A stretch of 64,000 bases of DNA from Comamonadaceae bacterium UBA4962 (lineage in GTDB: Bacteria > Pseudomonadota > Gammaproteobacteria > Burkholderiales > Burkholderiaceae_C). Numbering within the stretch: the first letter of the stretch is position 1; each line of letters starts with the position of its first letter. The notes below the pieces were generated by a model, which was not told where the DNA came from, ran no database searches, and saw only the letters and a program-made list of their open reading frames with translations. The position numbers and the translations under genes are program-made. Location: contig DHAE01000020.1 in the NCBI GenBank assembly GCA_002397315.1, forward strand, positions 138,677-202,676, read 5' to 3'. Shown one piece after another: positions 26,794 to 35,430 of the stretch.

Positions 26794-27335
26794 CGCGGCG
26801 CGCTTTCTATGGCCTCGCCGCGCTGGCGGTGCTGGGACTGCAGGGCTGCGGATCGTCCAACGAGGACGAACTGCGCGAGTGGATGGCCCAGTTGCGCGCC
26901 ACGACCCGCCCGCACGTCACCCCGCTGAGCGAGCCCAAGCGCTTCCAGCCGGAGAACTACGTCGTGGACAACGCGGCCGATCCGTTCAATCCGGCCAAGC
27001 TCACCCAGGCGCTGCGCCGGGATTCCACGCAGGTGGCCGCGAACGCCACGCTGATCGCCCCCGAGATGGCGCGCCGCAAGGAGCCCCTGGAAGCCTTCCC
27101 CCTGGATGCGATGACCATGGTCGGGAGCCTGAACAAGGGCGGGGTGCCGACGGCGCTGCTGAAGGTGGACAACCTGATCTACCAGGTGCGCGTGGGCAAT
27201 TACCTGGGCCAGAACTACGGAAAGATCACCCGGATCACCGAAACGGCCATTCAACTGCGTGAAATCGTCCAGGATGCCACGGGTGACTGGATAGAGCGTC
27301 CCGCGACGCTGGATCTCCAAGAGGGGAAAAAATGA
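26790..27335 (+). CDS. pilP: Type IV pilus lipoprotein PilP
   Basis: Periplasmic lipoprotein of 181 residues linking PilN/PilO to the PilQ secretin. A short signal ends in LQGC (lipobox), and a C-terminal beta domain contains YQVRVGNYLGQNYGKI and the WIERPATLDLQE close typical of PilP. Both ends overlap neighbours by four bases (ATGA with pilO and pilQ). Confidence 0.93.
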   Translation: MTRRAFYGLAALAVLGLQGCGSSNEDELREWMAQLRATTRPHVTPLSEPKRFQPENYVVDNAADPFNPAKLTQALRRDSTQVAANATLIAPEMARRKEPLEAFPLDAMTMVGSLNKGGVPTALLKVDNLIYQVRVGNYLGQNYGKITRITETAIQLREIVQDATGDWIERPATLDLQEGKK

Positions 27336-29479
27336 TTCAAACGAAATGGTTCGGTTTCCGCTGCCGAGCGGCTTTGCTGGCCGCGGCAGCCGCGCTCTGC
27401 AGCACCTGGGCCCATGCGCAGTCCGCCATCGAGTCCGTGCGCGGCGTCGTGCAGGGCGGCACGGAGTTGGTGCGCATCGAGCTGTCCCAGCCGCTCGCGG
27501 CCGTGCCCTCCGGCTTCGCCATCCAGGCACCTGCGCGCATCGCGCTCGACTTTCCCAACACCACCAACGGTACCGGCAAATCGCTCGTCGAGGTGAACCA
27601 GGGCAATCTCAAGTCGGTGAACATCGTGCAGGCGGGCGACCGCTCGCGCGTGGTGCTCAACCTGAAGCAGCCCACGTCGTACCGCGCCGAAATCCAGGGC
27701 TCGGCCCTGATGGTGACGCTGGAGCCCGCATCGGCCCCGGCGGTGGCTCAGACGGCCGCACCCGCCGTCTTCGCGGAAAGCCGCAACACCGACGTGCTGC
27801 CGCTGCGCGACGTGGACTTCCGCCGCGGCACGGACGGCGCCGGCCGGATCATCGTCGGCCTGGCCAACAACCAGGTGGGCGTCGATCTGCGCAAGCAGGG
27901 CAACAACCTGGTGGTCGAGTTCCTCAAGTCCTCCCTGCCCGAAGGCCTGCGGCGGCGCCTGGACGTGACCGATTTCGGCACGCCCGTGCGCATCGTTACG
28001 ACCACGCCGCAGGGCGAGCGCGTGCGCATGACGATCGAGCCGGTCGGCGAATGGGAGCACAGCGCCTACCAGAGCGACAACCAGTTCGTCGTGGAGATCC
28101 GCCAGAAGAAGGTCGACCTGAGCAAGCTGACCCAGGGGCCCGGCTTCAGCGGCGAGAAGCTGTCGCTCAATTTCCAGAACATCGAAGTGCGTTCCCTGCT
28201 GCAGGTGATCGCCGACTTCACCAACTTCAACATCGTCACGTCCGATACCGTGACGGGGGCGCTCACGCTGCGGCTCAAGGACGTGCCCTGGGACCAGGCC
28301 CTGCAGATCATCATGGACGCCAAGGGCCTGGGCATGAAGAAGTCCGGCACGGTGCTGTGGATCGCACCCAAGGACGAGATCGACGCCCGCACGAAGAAGG
28401 ACTACGAGGCGGCGCTCGCCATCCAGAAACTGGAACCGCTGCGCACCCAGGCCTTCCAGCTGAACTATGCCAAGGCGGCCGACATGGTGACGCAACTGGC
28501 CAACACCAGCACCGGCACTTCGGGTGCATCCACGCGGTTCCTGTCCGAGCGGGGCAGCGCGATCGCCGAGCCCCGCACCAACCAGCTGTTCGTCACCGAC
28601 ACGCCCGCCAAGCTGGAGGAAGTGCGGCAGTTGCTGAGCACGCTGGACGTGGCCGTGCGCCAGGTGATGATCGAGGCGCGCATCGTCGAAGCGCGCGACA
28701 CCTTCGGCCGGTCTCTCGGCGTGCGCCTGGGCGGTGCCGATCTGCGCGCCAACCGCGGCGGCGACGGCGGCTACAGCGTGGGGGGCGGCAACCGCGTGGC
28801 CCTGGGCACGAGCTACAACAACGCCGTGGCTTCCAGCGGAGGCGGCGGAACGGTCGCGACGGGCACGGATGCCGCCGGCTCCACCTTCGTCAACCTCCCG
28901 GCAGCGCTCTCCTCCGGTGCGAGCTTCGGCAACTTCGCCCTCACGCTTTTCAATTCCGCGGCGAACCGGTTCCTGACGCTGGAACTCTCCGCCATGGAAG
29001 CGGATGGCCAGGGCAAGGTGGTGTCGAGCCCGCGGCTCATCACCGCCGACCAGACCAAGGCCCTGATCGAACAGGGTACCGAATATCCGTATTCCGTCAC
29101 CGCGCCGAACGGCGCCACCACCATCGCCTTCAAGAAGGCCGTGCTGAAGCTGGAAGTGACGCCGCAGATCACGCCCGAGGGCAACATCATCCTCGATCTG
29201 GATGTGAACAAGGACAGCAAGGGAGAGACGACCACCCAGGGCGTCGCGATCGACACGAACCACGTCAAGACGCAGGTTCTCGTGGAGAACGGCGGCACGG
29301 TGGTGATCGGCGGGATCTTCCGGTTGGAGGAATCCAATCAGGAGAACAAGATCCCCGTGCTGGGAGACGTGCCGGTGGTCGGCAACCTCTTCAAAAACAG
29401 GACCCGGGAGTCCACCAAGCGTGAAATGCTGGTGTTCATCACGCCGAAAGTGATTTCGGACAAGGGCCCGGTGCGTTGA
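27332..29479 (+). CDS. pilQ: Type IV pilus secretin PilQ
   Basis: Outer-membrane secretin through which the pilus leaves the cell. The 715-residue precursor has a signal peptide ending at THAQ/AHAQ. AMIN domains follow (about 35-120 and 150-245), which bind peptidoglycan. N-domains come next (SLNFQNIEVRSLLQVIADFT), and then the C-terminal secretin pore with VEARIVEARDTFGRSLGVRL and VVIGGIFRLEESNQENKIP. A glycine-rich insert near residues 470-515 lies in the pore region. The pilMNOPQ order is complete here. Confidence 0.95.
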   Translation: MIQTKWFGFRCRAALLAAAAALCSTWAHAQSAIESVRGVVQGGTELVRIELSQPLAAVPSGFAIQAPARIALDFPNTTNGTGKSLVEVNQGNLKSVNIVQAGDRSRVVLNLKQPTSYRAEIQGSALMVTLEPASAPAVAQTAAPAVFAESRNTDVLPLRDVDFRRGTDGAGRIIVGLANNQVGVDLRKQGNNLVVEFLKSSLPEGLRRRLDVTDFGTPVRIVTTTPQGERVRMTIEPVGEWEHSAYQSDNQFVVEIRQKKVDLSKLTQGPGFSGEKLSLNFQNIEVRSLLQVIADFTNFNIVTSDTVTGALTLRLKDVPWDQALQIIMDAKGLGMKKSGTVLWIAPKDEIDARTKKDYEAALAIQKLEPLRTQAFQLNYAKAADMVTQLANTSTGTSGASTRFLSERGSAIAEPRTNQLFVTDTPAKLEEVRQLLSTLDVAVRQVMIEARIVEARDTFGRSLGVRLGGADLRANRGGDGGYSVGGGNRVALGTSYNNAVASSGGGGTVATGTDAAGSTFVNLPAALSSGASFGNFALTLFNSAANRFLTLELSAMEADGQGKVVSSPRLITADQTKALIEQGTEYPYSVTAPNGATTIAFKKAVLKLEVTPQITPEGNIILDLDVNKDSKGETTTQGVAIDTNHVKTQVLVENGGTVVIGGIFRLEESNQENKIPVLGDVPVVGNLFKNRTRESTKREMLVFITPKVISDKGPVR

Positions 29480-29496
29480 ACGGATGGGAAGAACAG

Positions 29497-31476
29497 ATGA
29501 AATACATACATAGATTCATTGCATTGATTGCCTGCCTCGTATTGGCCGCCTGCGGCGGCGGCGGCGGCAGCGGGGGCTCGAACGGTTCGGGCGGTGGCGG
29601 AACGACCACGCCTGCGCCCACGGTGAGCCTCGTCATCGTCGATGCATCGAACCAGACGGTGACCAGCATCACCTCCGGGGGCGCCTACCAGGCCCGTGCG
29701 ACCGTCAAGGACGCCAACGGCGTGGCCGTGGCGAACCGCGTGGTGACGTTCAGCGTCAGCGGTTCCTCGGTCGCCACGCTGGCGCAGCCCACCGCGCTGA
29801 CGGATGCCTCCGGTGTGGCGCAGGTGCCGATCGGCCCCGCCTCCTTCACCTCGTCCGGCGCCGCGACGCTCACGGCCTCGGTGGAGGTTCCCGTCCCCGG
29901 CGGAACGACCACGGTGACCGGCACGGGAACGCTGGACTTCGCGGTGACCGCCGCGGGCCTTACCCTGTCGCCCATCTCCATCGGCTCCACCAATCTGCCC
30001 TCGGGTGGCAACACGACCCTGTCGGTGACGGCCCAGGTGAACGGCAACGCGCTGTCCGGCACGCCCGTCAACGTGGCGTTCTTCGCCTCCTGTGGGCGCA
30101 TCAACGGGCAGGACGGCTCGGCCGGCGGCGTCAGCGTCACCACCAACGGCAGCGGCATCGCTTCGGCGAACTACACCGCGGTCAATGCCGACGGCACCCT
30201 GTGCAGTGGCCTGGTGAATGTTTCCGCATCCAGCGCCGGCGCCTCCACCCGCACGGCGACCCTCACCGTCGCGGCTCCCGTCGCGAACGCCGTGACCTTC
30301 GTGTCCGCCTCGCCCGCCCAGATCTTCGTGGCGGGCTCGGGTGCGGCCGAGCAGTCGGTGGTCGCGTTCAAGGTGTTCGCGGCATCGGGCACGCCGCTGC
30401 CCGGCGTCAGCGTGGTCTTCAGCATCCAGACGAACCCGGGTGGCGTGGGCCTGAATGCGTCGGGCTCCACCGCGAACGTGACGGCCACGACCGATCAGGC
30501 CGGCCAGGCCACGGTTTCCGTGTTCTCCGGAACGATCCCCGGCCCGGTGAAGGTGCGTGCCGCCCTGGCAGCCTCCCCGACGGTGTTCGCCGAATCGCAG
30601 AACCTGACGATCGCCTCGGGCCCGCCGTCGCAGCGGTTCATGAGCCTGTCTCTGACCAAGATCAACATCGAGGCGCAGGACCGTGATGGGACTTCTACGC
30701 AACTGACAGTGCGTATCGCTGACCGGCAGGGCAATGCCGTGGCGGATGGGACCGTCGTCAACTTCACCGCCGAGGGCGGACAGGTTGCCAACAGCTGTGC
30801 TACCACGACGGTGAACAAGATCTCGTCGTGCTCCGTGGACTTCATCAGCCAGAATCCCCGTCCCGACAACGGCCGTGTTTCCGTGCTTGCCTATCTGGCA
30901 GGTACGAAGGATTACGTGGACAACAACGGCAACAATATCTTCGATGCCGGCGATACGCTCGCGCAGATCGGCGATGCCTATCGCGACGACAACGAGAACA
31001 ATGCTTTCGACGCAGGTGAATTCCTGATTCCCCGTGGAGGTTCTCTGGCGTGTGCAGGTGTCGGTGGATCTTATCCTTCGCGTGAAAACACCTGCAGCGA
31101 AGGCTTGGCCACGACGGTTCGCCAGGCCGCGGTGATCCTTTTCTCGAGCAGTTCCGCAGCGATCTCCAGCGTATCCGCATCGGCTGGCGGAATTACGTTC
31201 AAGCTTGGAAGCGTGGATAGTTCGGGCCGGGCTTCTTTGCTGCCGATGCCGGTCGGAACCACCGTGACAGCGACGCCGCTGGCGGATGGCTGCACTGTGA
31301 GTGATACGAGTGGCTCGCCGGTTGCGAATGTGGATCCTCAAATCGGCAACCCGGCTAAGGATCTCACGACAACCGTGAACATCGGCTTGAAGGGCTGCGC
31401 CAGTGGACAGCGAGTCAACCTGAAAATCACCGCTCCCAGCGGTTTGGTGACGTCGATCCCTGTCGATCTGCAGTGA
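29497..31476 (+). CDS. Large lipoprotein with bacterial Ig-like (Big_1-type) domains
   Basis: The 659-residue predicted lipoprotein has a signal peptide ending in LVLAAC, a Gly/Ser/Thr linker, then several Ig-like beta domains. A repeated pattern such as VTFSVSGSSVATLAQPTALTD, DASGVAQV and later TDQAGQATVSV is typical of invasin-type Big_1 repeats. Residues 475-486 and 497-508 are two D-x-N-x-N-N-x-F-D-A-G-(D/E) loops resembling calcium sites, and the second half holds several cysteine pairs. The start at 29497 (17 bases after the pilQ stop) is preferred to an in-frame TTG at 29476. Its stop overlaps the aroK GTG start. The function is unknown; a surface or pilus-linked adhesin role is inference from location. 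Confidence 0.8.
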   Translation: MKYIHRFIALIACLVLAACGGGGGSGGSNGSGGGGTTTPAPTVSLVIVDASNQTVTSITSGGAYQARATVKDANGVAVANRVVTFSVSGSSVATLAQPTALTDASGVAQVPIGPASFTSSGAATLTASVEVPVPGGTTTVTGTGTLDFAVTAAGLTLSPISIGSTNLPSGGNTTLSVTAQVNGNALSGTPVNVAFFASCGRINGQDGSAGGVSVTTNGSGIASANYTAVNADGTLCSGLVNVSASSAGASTRTATLTVAAPVANAVTFVSASPAQIFVAGSGAAEQSVVAFKVFAASGTPLPGVSVVFSIQTNPGGVGLNASGSTANVTATTDQAGQATVSVFSGTIPGPVKVRAALAASPTVFAESQNLTIASGPPSQRFMSLSLTKINIEAQDRDGTSTQLTVRIADRQGNAVADGTVVNFTAEGGQVANSCATTTVNKISSCSVDFISQNPRPDNGRVSVLAYLAGTKDYVDNNGNNIFDAGDTLAQIGDAYRDDNENNAFDAGEFLIPRGGSLACAGVGGSYPSRENTCSEGLATTVRQAAVILFSSSSAAISSVSASAGGITFKLGSVDSSGRASLLPMPVGTTVTATPLADGCTVSDTSGSPVANVDPQIGNPAKDLTTTVNIGLKGCASGQRVNLKITAPSGLVTSIPVDLQ

Positions 31477-32006
31477 ATGTCATCCTGATCGGCCTTCCCG
31501 GTTCAGGCAAATCCACCGTCGGGCGCCAGCTCGCCCGGCGGCTGGGTTTGCCCTTCATCGATTCCGACCACGTGATCGAGCAGCGCATCGGCGGCTCGAT
31601 CCGTGGTTTTTTCGATCGGGAGGGGGAGGCGGCTTTCCGCGACATCGAAGAGGACGTGATCCGCGAACTCACCGAGGATGCGGCCCCGCGCGTGCTCGCC
31701 ACCGGCGGCGGCGCGGTGATCCGCCCCGCGAACCGCGCACGCCTGCGCGAGCGGGGCACGGTGGTGTACCTGAACGCCTCGCCCGAGGAAATCTTCCGCC
31801 ACATCCGGCACGACCAGGCGCGGCCGCTGCTGCAGGTGGCCGCGCCGCTGGACCGGCTGCGCGAATTGCAGCAGGAGCGGGACCCGCTGTACCGCGAGAC
31901 GGCGCATTTCGTCGTGTCGCCCGGGCGCGGCAAGACCGTGCTCGCGCTGGCCCAGCACATCGCCATGCAGCTCGAACTCACGGGACTGCGATCGCCCGAT
32001 TCCTGA
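31473..32006 (+). CDS. aroK: Shikimate kinase
   Basis: Phosphorylates shikimate in the aromatic amino acid pathway, 177 residues. The P-loop GLPGSGKST is at the N-terminus. Other markers are the shikimate-binding DSDHVIEQRIGGSI region, ATGGGAV and the lid RPLLQVA. The start is a GTG that overlaps the stop of the upstream Ig-like gene (GTGA), so it is translationally coupled to it. aroB follows after 61 bases. Confidence 0.94.
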   Translation: MNVILIGLPGSGKSTVGRQLARRLGLPFIDSDHVIEQRIGGSIRGFFDREGEAAFRDIEEDVIRELTEDAAPRVLATGGGAVIRPANRARLRERGTVVYLNASPEEIFRHIRHDQARPLLQVAAPLDRLRELQQERDPLYRETAHFVVSPGRGKTVLALAQHIAMQLELTGLRSPDS

Positions 32007-32067
32007 CGCGGGTACGGCCGGGGCCACGCCACGGCCCGCGCTGGCGGAAGCCGATAGACTCCGGGGC

Positions 32068-33333
32068 ATGACTGCCGATGCCCCGATCTCCCGCGACACC
32101 GCCGACCGGCCTTCCCGGTCCTTCACGTCTTCCGCCCCCGAAACGGCCCGCGCGTCTTCCGGGCTGCCTTCGTCGGCCGTGACGTCCGCTGCCACCGCAG
32201 CAGCAGGGGCATCCGCGGCAGCGGGGGGCGCTGCGGCTCGCGCCGCACGTGTCGAGATCGCCCTGGGCGACCGCAGTTACGGCATCGAGATCGGCAGCGG
32301 CCTGCTGGGCGATGCACGCACCTACGCCGGCCTGCCGCGTGCCTCGCGGGCGCTGATCGTGACCAACGAGACGGTGGCGCCGCTGTATGCGGAAGCGTTG
32401 CGCAGTGCGCTGTCGGCCCACTATTCCGAAGTGCTGGTCACCGTGCTGCCGGACGGCGAGGAGCACAAGGACTGGCCCACGCTGAACCGCATCTTCGACG
32501 CGCTGCTGTCGCAGGGATGCGACCGCAAGACGGTGCTCTTCGCGCTGGGCGGGGGCGTGGTGGGCGACATGACGGGGTTCGCGGCCGCGAGCTACATGCG
32601 CGGGGTGCCCTTCGTGCAGGTGCCGACGACGCTGCTCGCGCAGGTGGATTCGTCGGTGGGCGGCAAGACGGCCATCAACCACCCCCTGGGCAAGAACATG
32701 ATCGGCGCCTTCTACCAGCCGCAGCGGGTGGTGTGCGATCTGTCCACGCTCGCCACGCTGCCGGCCCGCGAACTGAGCGCCGGGCTGGCCGAGGTGATCA
32801 AGTACGGCCCGATCGCCGACATGGACTTCATGGCGTGGCTCGACGGGCACGTGGATGCGCTGCGTGCGGGAGACCACGCTGCGCTGGCGCATGCCGTACG
32901 CCGCAGTTGCGAAATCAAGGCCTGGGTGGTGGGGCAGGACGAGCGCGAAGCCGGGCTGCGGGCCATCCTGAATTTCGGGCACACCTTCGGCCATGCGATC
33001 GAGGCCGGGATGGGCTACGGCGTATGGCTGCACGGCGAAGGGGTCGGTGCCGGCATGGTGATGGCGGCCGAGCTGTCGCGCCGGCTGGGTCTGGTGGACG
33101 TTGCCTTCACGGAGCGTCTTCGCCGCCTCGTCGAGCGTGCCGGGCTGCCCGTGCGGGGGCCGGTGCTGGATGCCGCGGACAACGCGGGCCGGTACCTCGA
33201 ACTCATGCGGGTGGACAAGAAGGCCGAGGGCGGCGAGATCCGTTTCGTCGTCATCGACGGGCCGGGCCGCGCCGCCATGCGGCCGGCGCCGGATGCGCTG
33301 GTGCGCGCGGTCGTGGATGCCTGCTGCGCCTGA
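32068..33333 (+). CDS. aroB: 3-dehydroquinate synthase
   Basis: NAD-dependent zinc enzyme that cyclises DAHP to 3-dehydroquinate. The core from about residue 63 (VEIALGDRSYGIEIGSG) to the end is complete, with LPDGEEHKDW, GGGVVGDMTGFAA, the active-site VGGKTAINHPLGKN, and NFGHTFGHAIEA with zinc-ligand histidines. At 421 residues it is about 60 longer than normal. The extra N-terminus is Ser/Ala/Thr-rich, of low complexity and probably disordered. No convincing later ATG precedes the core, so the longer start is kept with moderate certainty. Confidence 0.93.
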   Translation: MTADAPISRDTADRPSRSFTSSAPETARASSGLPSSAVTSAATAAAGASAAAGGAAARAARVEIALGDRSYGIEIGSGLLGDARTYAGLPRASRALIVTNETVAPLYAEALRSALSAHYSEVLVTVLPDGEEHKDWPTLNRIFDALLSQGCDRKTVLFALGGGVVGDMTGFAAASYMRGVPFVQVPTTLLAQVDSSVGGKTAINHPLGKNMIGAFYQPQRVVCDLSTLATLPARELSAGLAEVIKYGPIADMDFMAWLDGHVDALRAGDHAALAHAVRRSCEIKAWVVGQDEREAGLRAILNFGHTFGHAIEAGMGYGVWLHGEGVGAGMVMAAELSRRLGLVDVAFTERLRRLVERAGLPVRGPVLDAADNAGRYLELMRVDKKAEGGEIRFVVIDGPGRAAMRPAPDALVRAVVDACCA

Positions 33334-33336
33334 GCG

Positions 33337-34665
33337 ATGCGGGACATGCGCGTGAACGCCGATGCCCTGGTCCCTGGCGGCGCCGCTGGCCGCGGGGCTC
33401 CGTCTCCCGTAGCTGCTCACGCAGGCATCCCGGCGGGCGACGCCGCCGCAGCATTGGCGGAAGGGGCAGGGGAGAGCCTGCTCGCCCCGTACGCCTGCCA
33501 CTCCGCATCGACGCGCGGCCGCCGCCATGCGCAGTCCGCGGCCCCCACGCGCACCGAGTACCAGCGCGACCGCGACCGCATCGTGCACTCGACGGCCTTC
33601 CGCCGGTTGGTCTACAAGACCCAGGTGTTCCTCAACCACGAGGGCGATCTGTTCCGCACGCGGCTCACGCATTCGCTGGAGGTGGCGCAACTGGGCCGCT
33701 CCATCGCACGGTCGCTGCGCATCAACGAGGATCTGGTGGAGGCGGTGTCGCTGGCCCACGACCTGGGCCACACGCCCTTCGGCCATGCCGGGCAGGACGC
33801 GCTGAACGCCTGCATGGCGCCCCATGGCGGTTTCGAGCACAACCTGCAGAGCCTGCGCGTGGTCGATGCGCTCGAGGAGCGCTATCCCGATTACGACGGC
33901 CTGAACCTCACCTTCGAGACGCGCGAGGGCATCCTCAAACATTGTTCGCGCGCGAACGCCGAGCGCCTGGAGGCGTCGGAACCGGGCGGGGTGGGGGCAC
34001 GCTTCCTGCGCCGCGAGCAGCCCGGGCTGGAGGCGCAACTGTGCAACCTCGCCGACGAGATCGCCTACAACGCGCACGACATCGACGACGGCGTGCGCTC
34101 CGGCCTGATCACGCTCGCCCAATTGCGCGACGTGCCGCTGTTCGACCGCTTCCGCGCGGATGCCGAACGCGAGCACCCGCACCTGGCCGCCCCGCAGGCC
34201 GGACGCCGCCTGCTGCACGAGGCGATCCGCCGCATGCTCAGCGCGCAGGTCTACGACGTGATCGACGCCACCGGCGCCGCGCTGGCCGACGCCGCGCCGC
34301 GTTCGGCGGACGAGGTGCGCCGCATGCCGCCGCTGGTGGGTTTCAGCGCCGCCATGCGCGGGCAGTCGCAGGCCCTCAAGCGGTTCCTGTTCCAGAACCT
34401 CTACCGGCATCCGCAGGTGATGGAGACCACGGGGCGTGCGCAGCAGGTGGTGCGCGAGTTGTTCGACATCTATGCGGCGCGCCCCGAAGAAATGAAGCAC
34501 CGGTTCGCGGACCGCGCGGCGGATGCCCGGAAGGCGGCTGAAGAGGCCGGATCGCGGGCCGGCCTGCCGCACGCGCGCACCGTGGCGGATTTCATCGCCG
34601 GCATGACGGACCGCTTCGCCGTGCGCGAGCACGAGCGGCTCACGGGGCGTCGCCTGCTGTCCTGA
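33337..34665 (+). CDS. dgt: Deoxyguanosinetriphosphate triphosphohydrolase-like protein
   Basis: HD-domain dNTPase that would cleave dGTP or other dNTPs to the nucleoside and triphosphate. The metal motif is split across RTRLTHSLEVAQ (H) and LAHDLGHTPFGHAG (HD), with a later aspartate in AYNAHDIDDG. At 442 residues it includes about 65 variable N-terminal residues before RTEYQRDRDRIVHSTAFRRL. It starts three bases after the aroB stop; aroKB-dgt is a recurrent order in Burkholderiales. Confidence 0.92.
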   Translation: MRDMRVNADALVPGGAAGRGAPSPVAAHAGIPAGDAAAALAEGAGESLLAPYACHSASTRGRRHAQSAAPTRTEYQRDRDRIVHSTAFRRLVYKTQVFLNHEGDLFRTRLTHSLEVAQLGRSIARSLRINEDLVEAVSLAHDLGHTPFGHAGQDALNACMAPHGGFEHNLQSLRVVDALEERYPDYDGLNLTFETREGILKHCSRANAERLEASEPGGVGARFLRREQPGLEAQLCNLADEIAYNAHDIDDGVRSGLITLAQLRDVPLFDRFRADAEREHPHLAAPQAGRRLLHEAIRRMLSAQVYDVIDATGAALADAAPRSADEVRRMPPLVGFSAAMRGQSQALKRFLFQNLYRHPQVMETTGRAQQVVRELFDIYAARPEEMKHRFADRAADARKAAEEAGSRAGLPHARTVADFIAGMTDRFAVREHERLTGRRLLS

Positions 34666-34800
34666 AGGGCCATGGCACGCGGCCATCCCGCGGCCATCGC
34701 TCACCTGCAGGAGTCGTCCTGCTGGCGCCTCGCAAGACCTGACGGGCCCGGCCGTGGGCGGCCCGATAAAATCGCGGGCTACCCTCCCGTGAAAGTCCCC

Positions 34801-35430
34801 ATGAGCGAAATTCCCGCCGGCGCGGTGCCGCCTTTCACTACCGCGTCCCCACCGCACCAGACCGTGATCGACGACATGGTCCGCTGGCTGGAGCGCGCTG
34901 TCATCGGGCTCAACCTGTGCCCCTTCGCCAAGTCCGTGCACGCCAAGGGCCAGATCCACTACGTGGTGAGCGAGGCCGAGGACGCGCGCGCGCTCGCCGA
35001 AGACCTGCAACGCGAGTTGGAGGCCCTGGCCGAAGCCCCGCCCGAGCAGCGCGACACCACGCTGCTGATCGCGCCGCGCTGCATGGAGGATTTCCTCGAC
35101 TTCAATGATTTCCTCGGCCTGGCCGACGACCTCGTCGAGGCCATGGACCTGGGCGGCATCCTGCAGGTGGCGTCGTTCCACCCGCGTTTCCAGTTCGCCG
35201 ATACGGACGTGGACGACGTGGGCAACGCCACCAACCGGGCGCCGTATCCCACGCTGCACCTGCTGCGCGAGGAAAGCATCGACCGGGCCGTGGAGGCCTT
35301 CCCCGAGGCGGAAGCGATCTTCGAGCGCAACATCGAGGTGCTCGAAGAACTGGGCGCCGATGGCTGGGCGGCGCTCGACGTGGGGCCGCGCTGCCCGGTG
35401 GCGCATGGCGGCACGCGGAGCGGCGCATGA
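34801..35430 (+). CDS. DUF1415 family protein
   Basis: A 209-residue soluble protein of the DUF1415 family, recognised by VIGLNLCPFAKSVHAKGQI near residue 35 and SFHPRFQFADTDVDD followed by NRAPYPTLHLLRE. No function is established for the family. The cysteine in NLCPFAK and the acidic FADTDVDD stretch are the most conserved-looking points. The ATG at 34801 starts MSEIPAGAVPP. The stop overlaps the next gene by four bases. Confidence 0.85.
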   Translation: MSEIPAGAVPPFTTASPPHQTVIDDMVRWLERAVIGLNLCPFAKSVHAKGQIHYVVSEAEDARALAEDLQRELEALAEAPPEQRDTTLLIAPRCMEDFLDFNDFLGLADDLVEAMDLGGILQVASFHPRFQFADTDVDDVGNATNRAPYPTLHLLREESIDRAVEAFPEAEAIFERNIEVLEELGADGWAALDVGPRCPVAHGGTRSGA

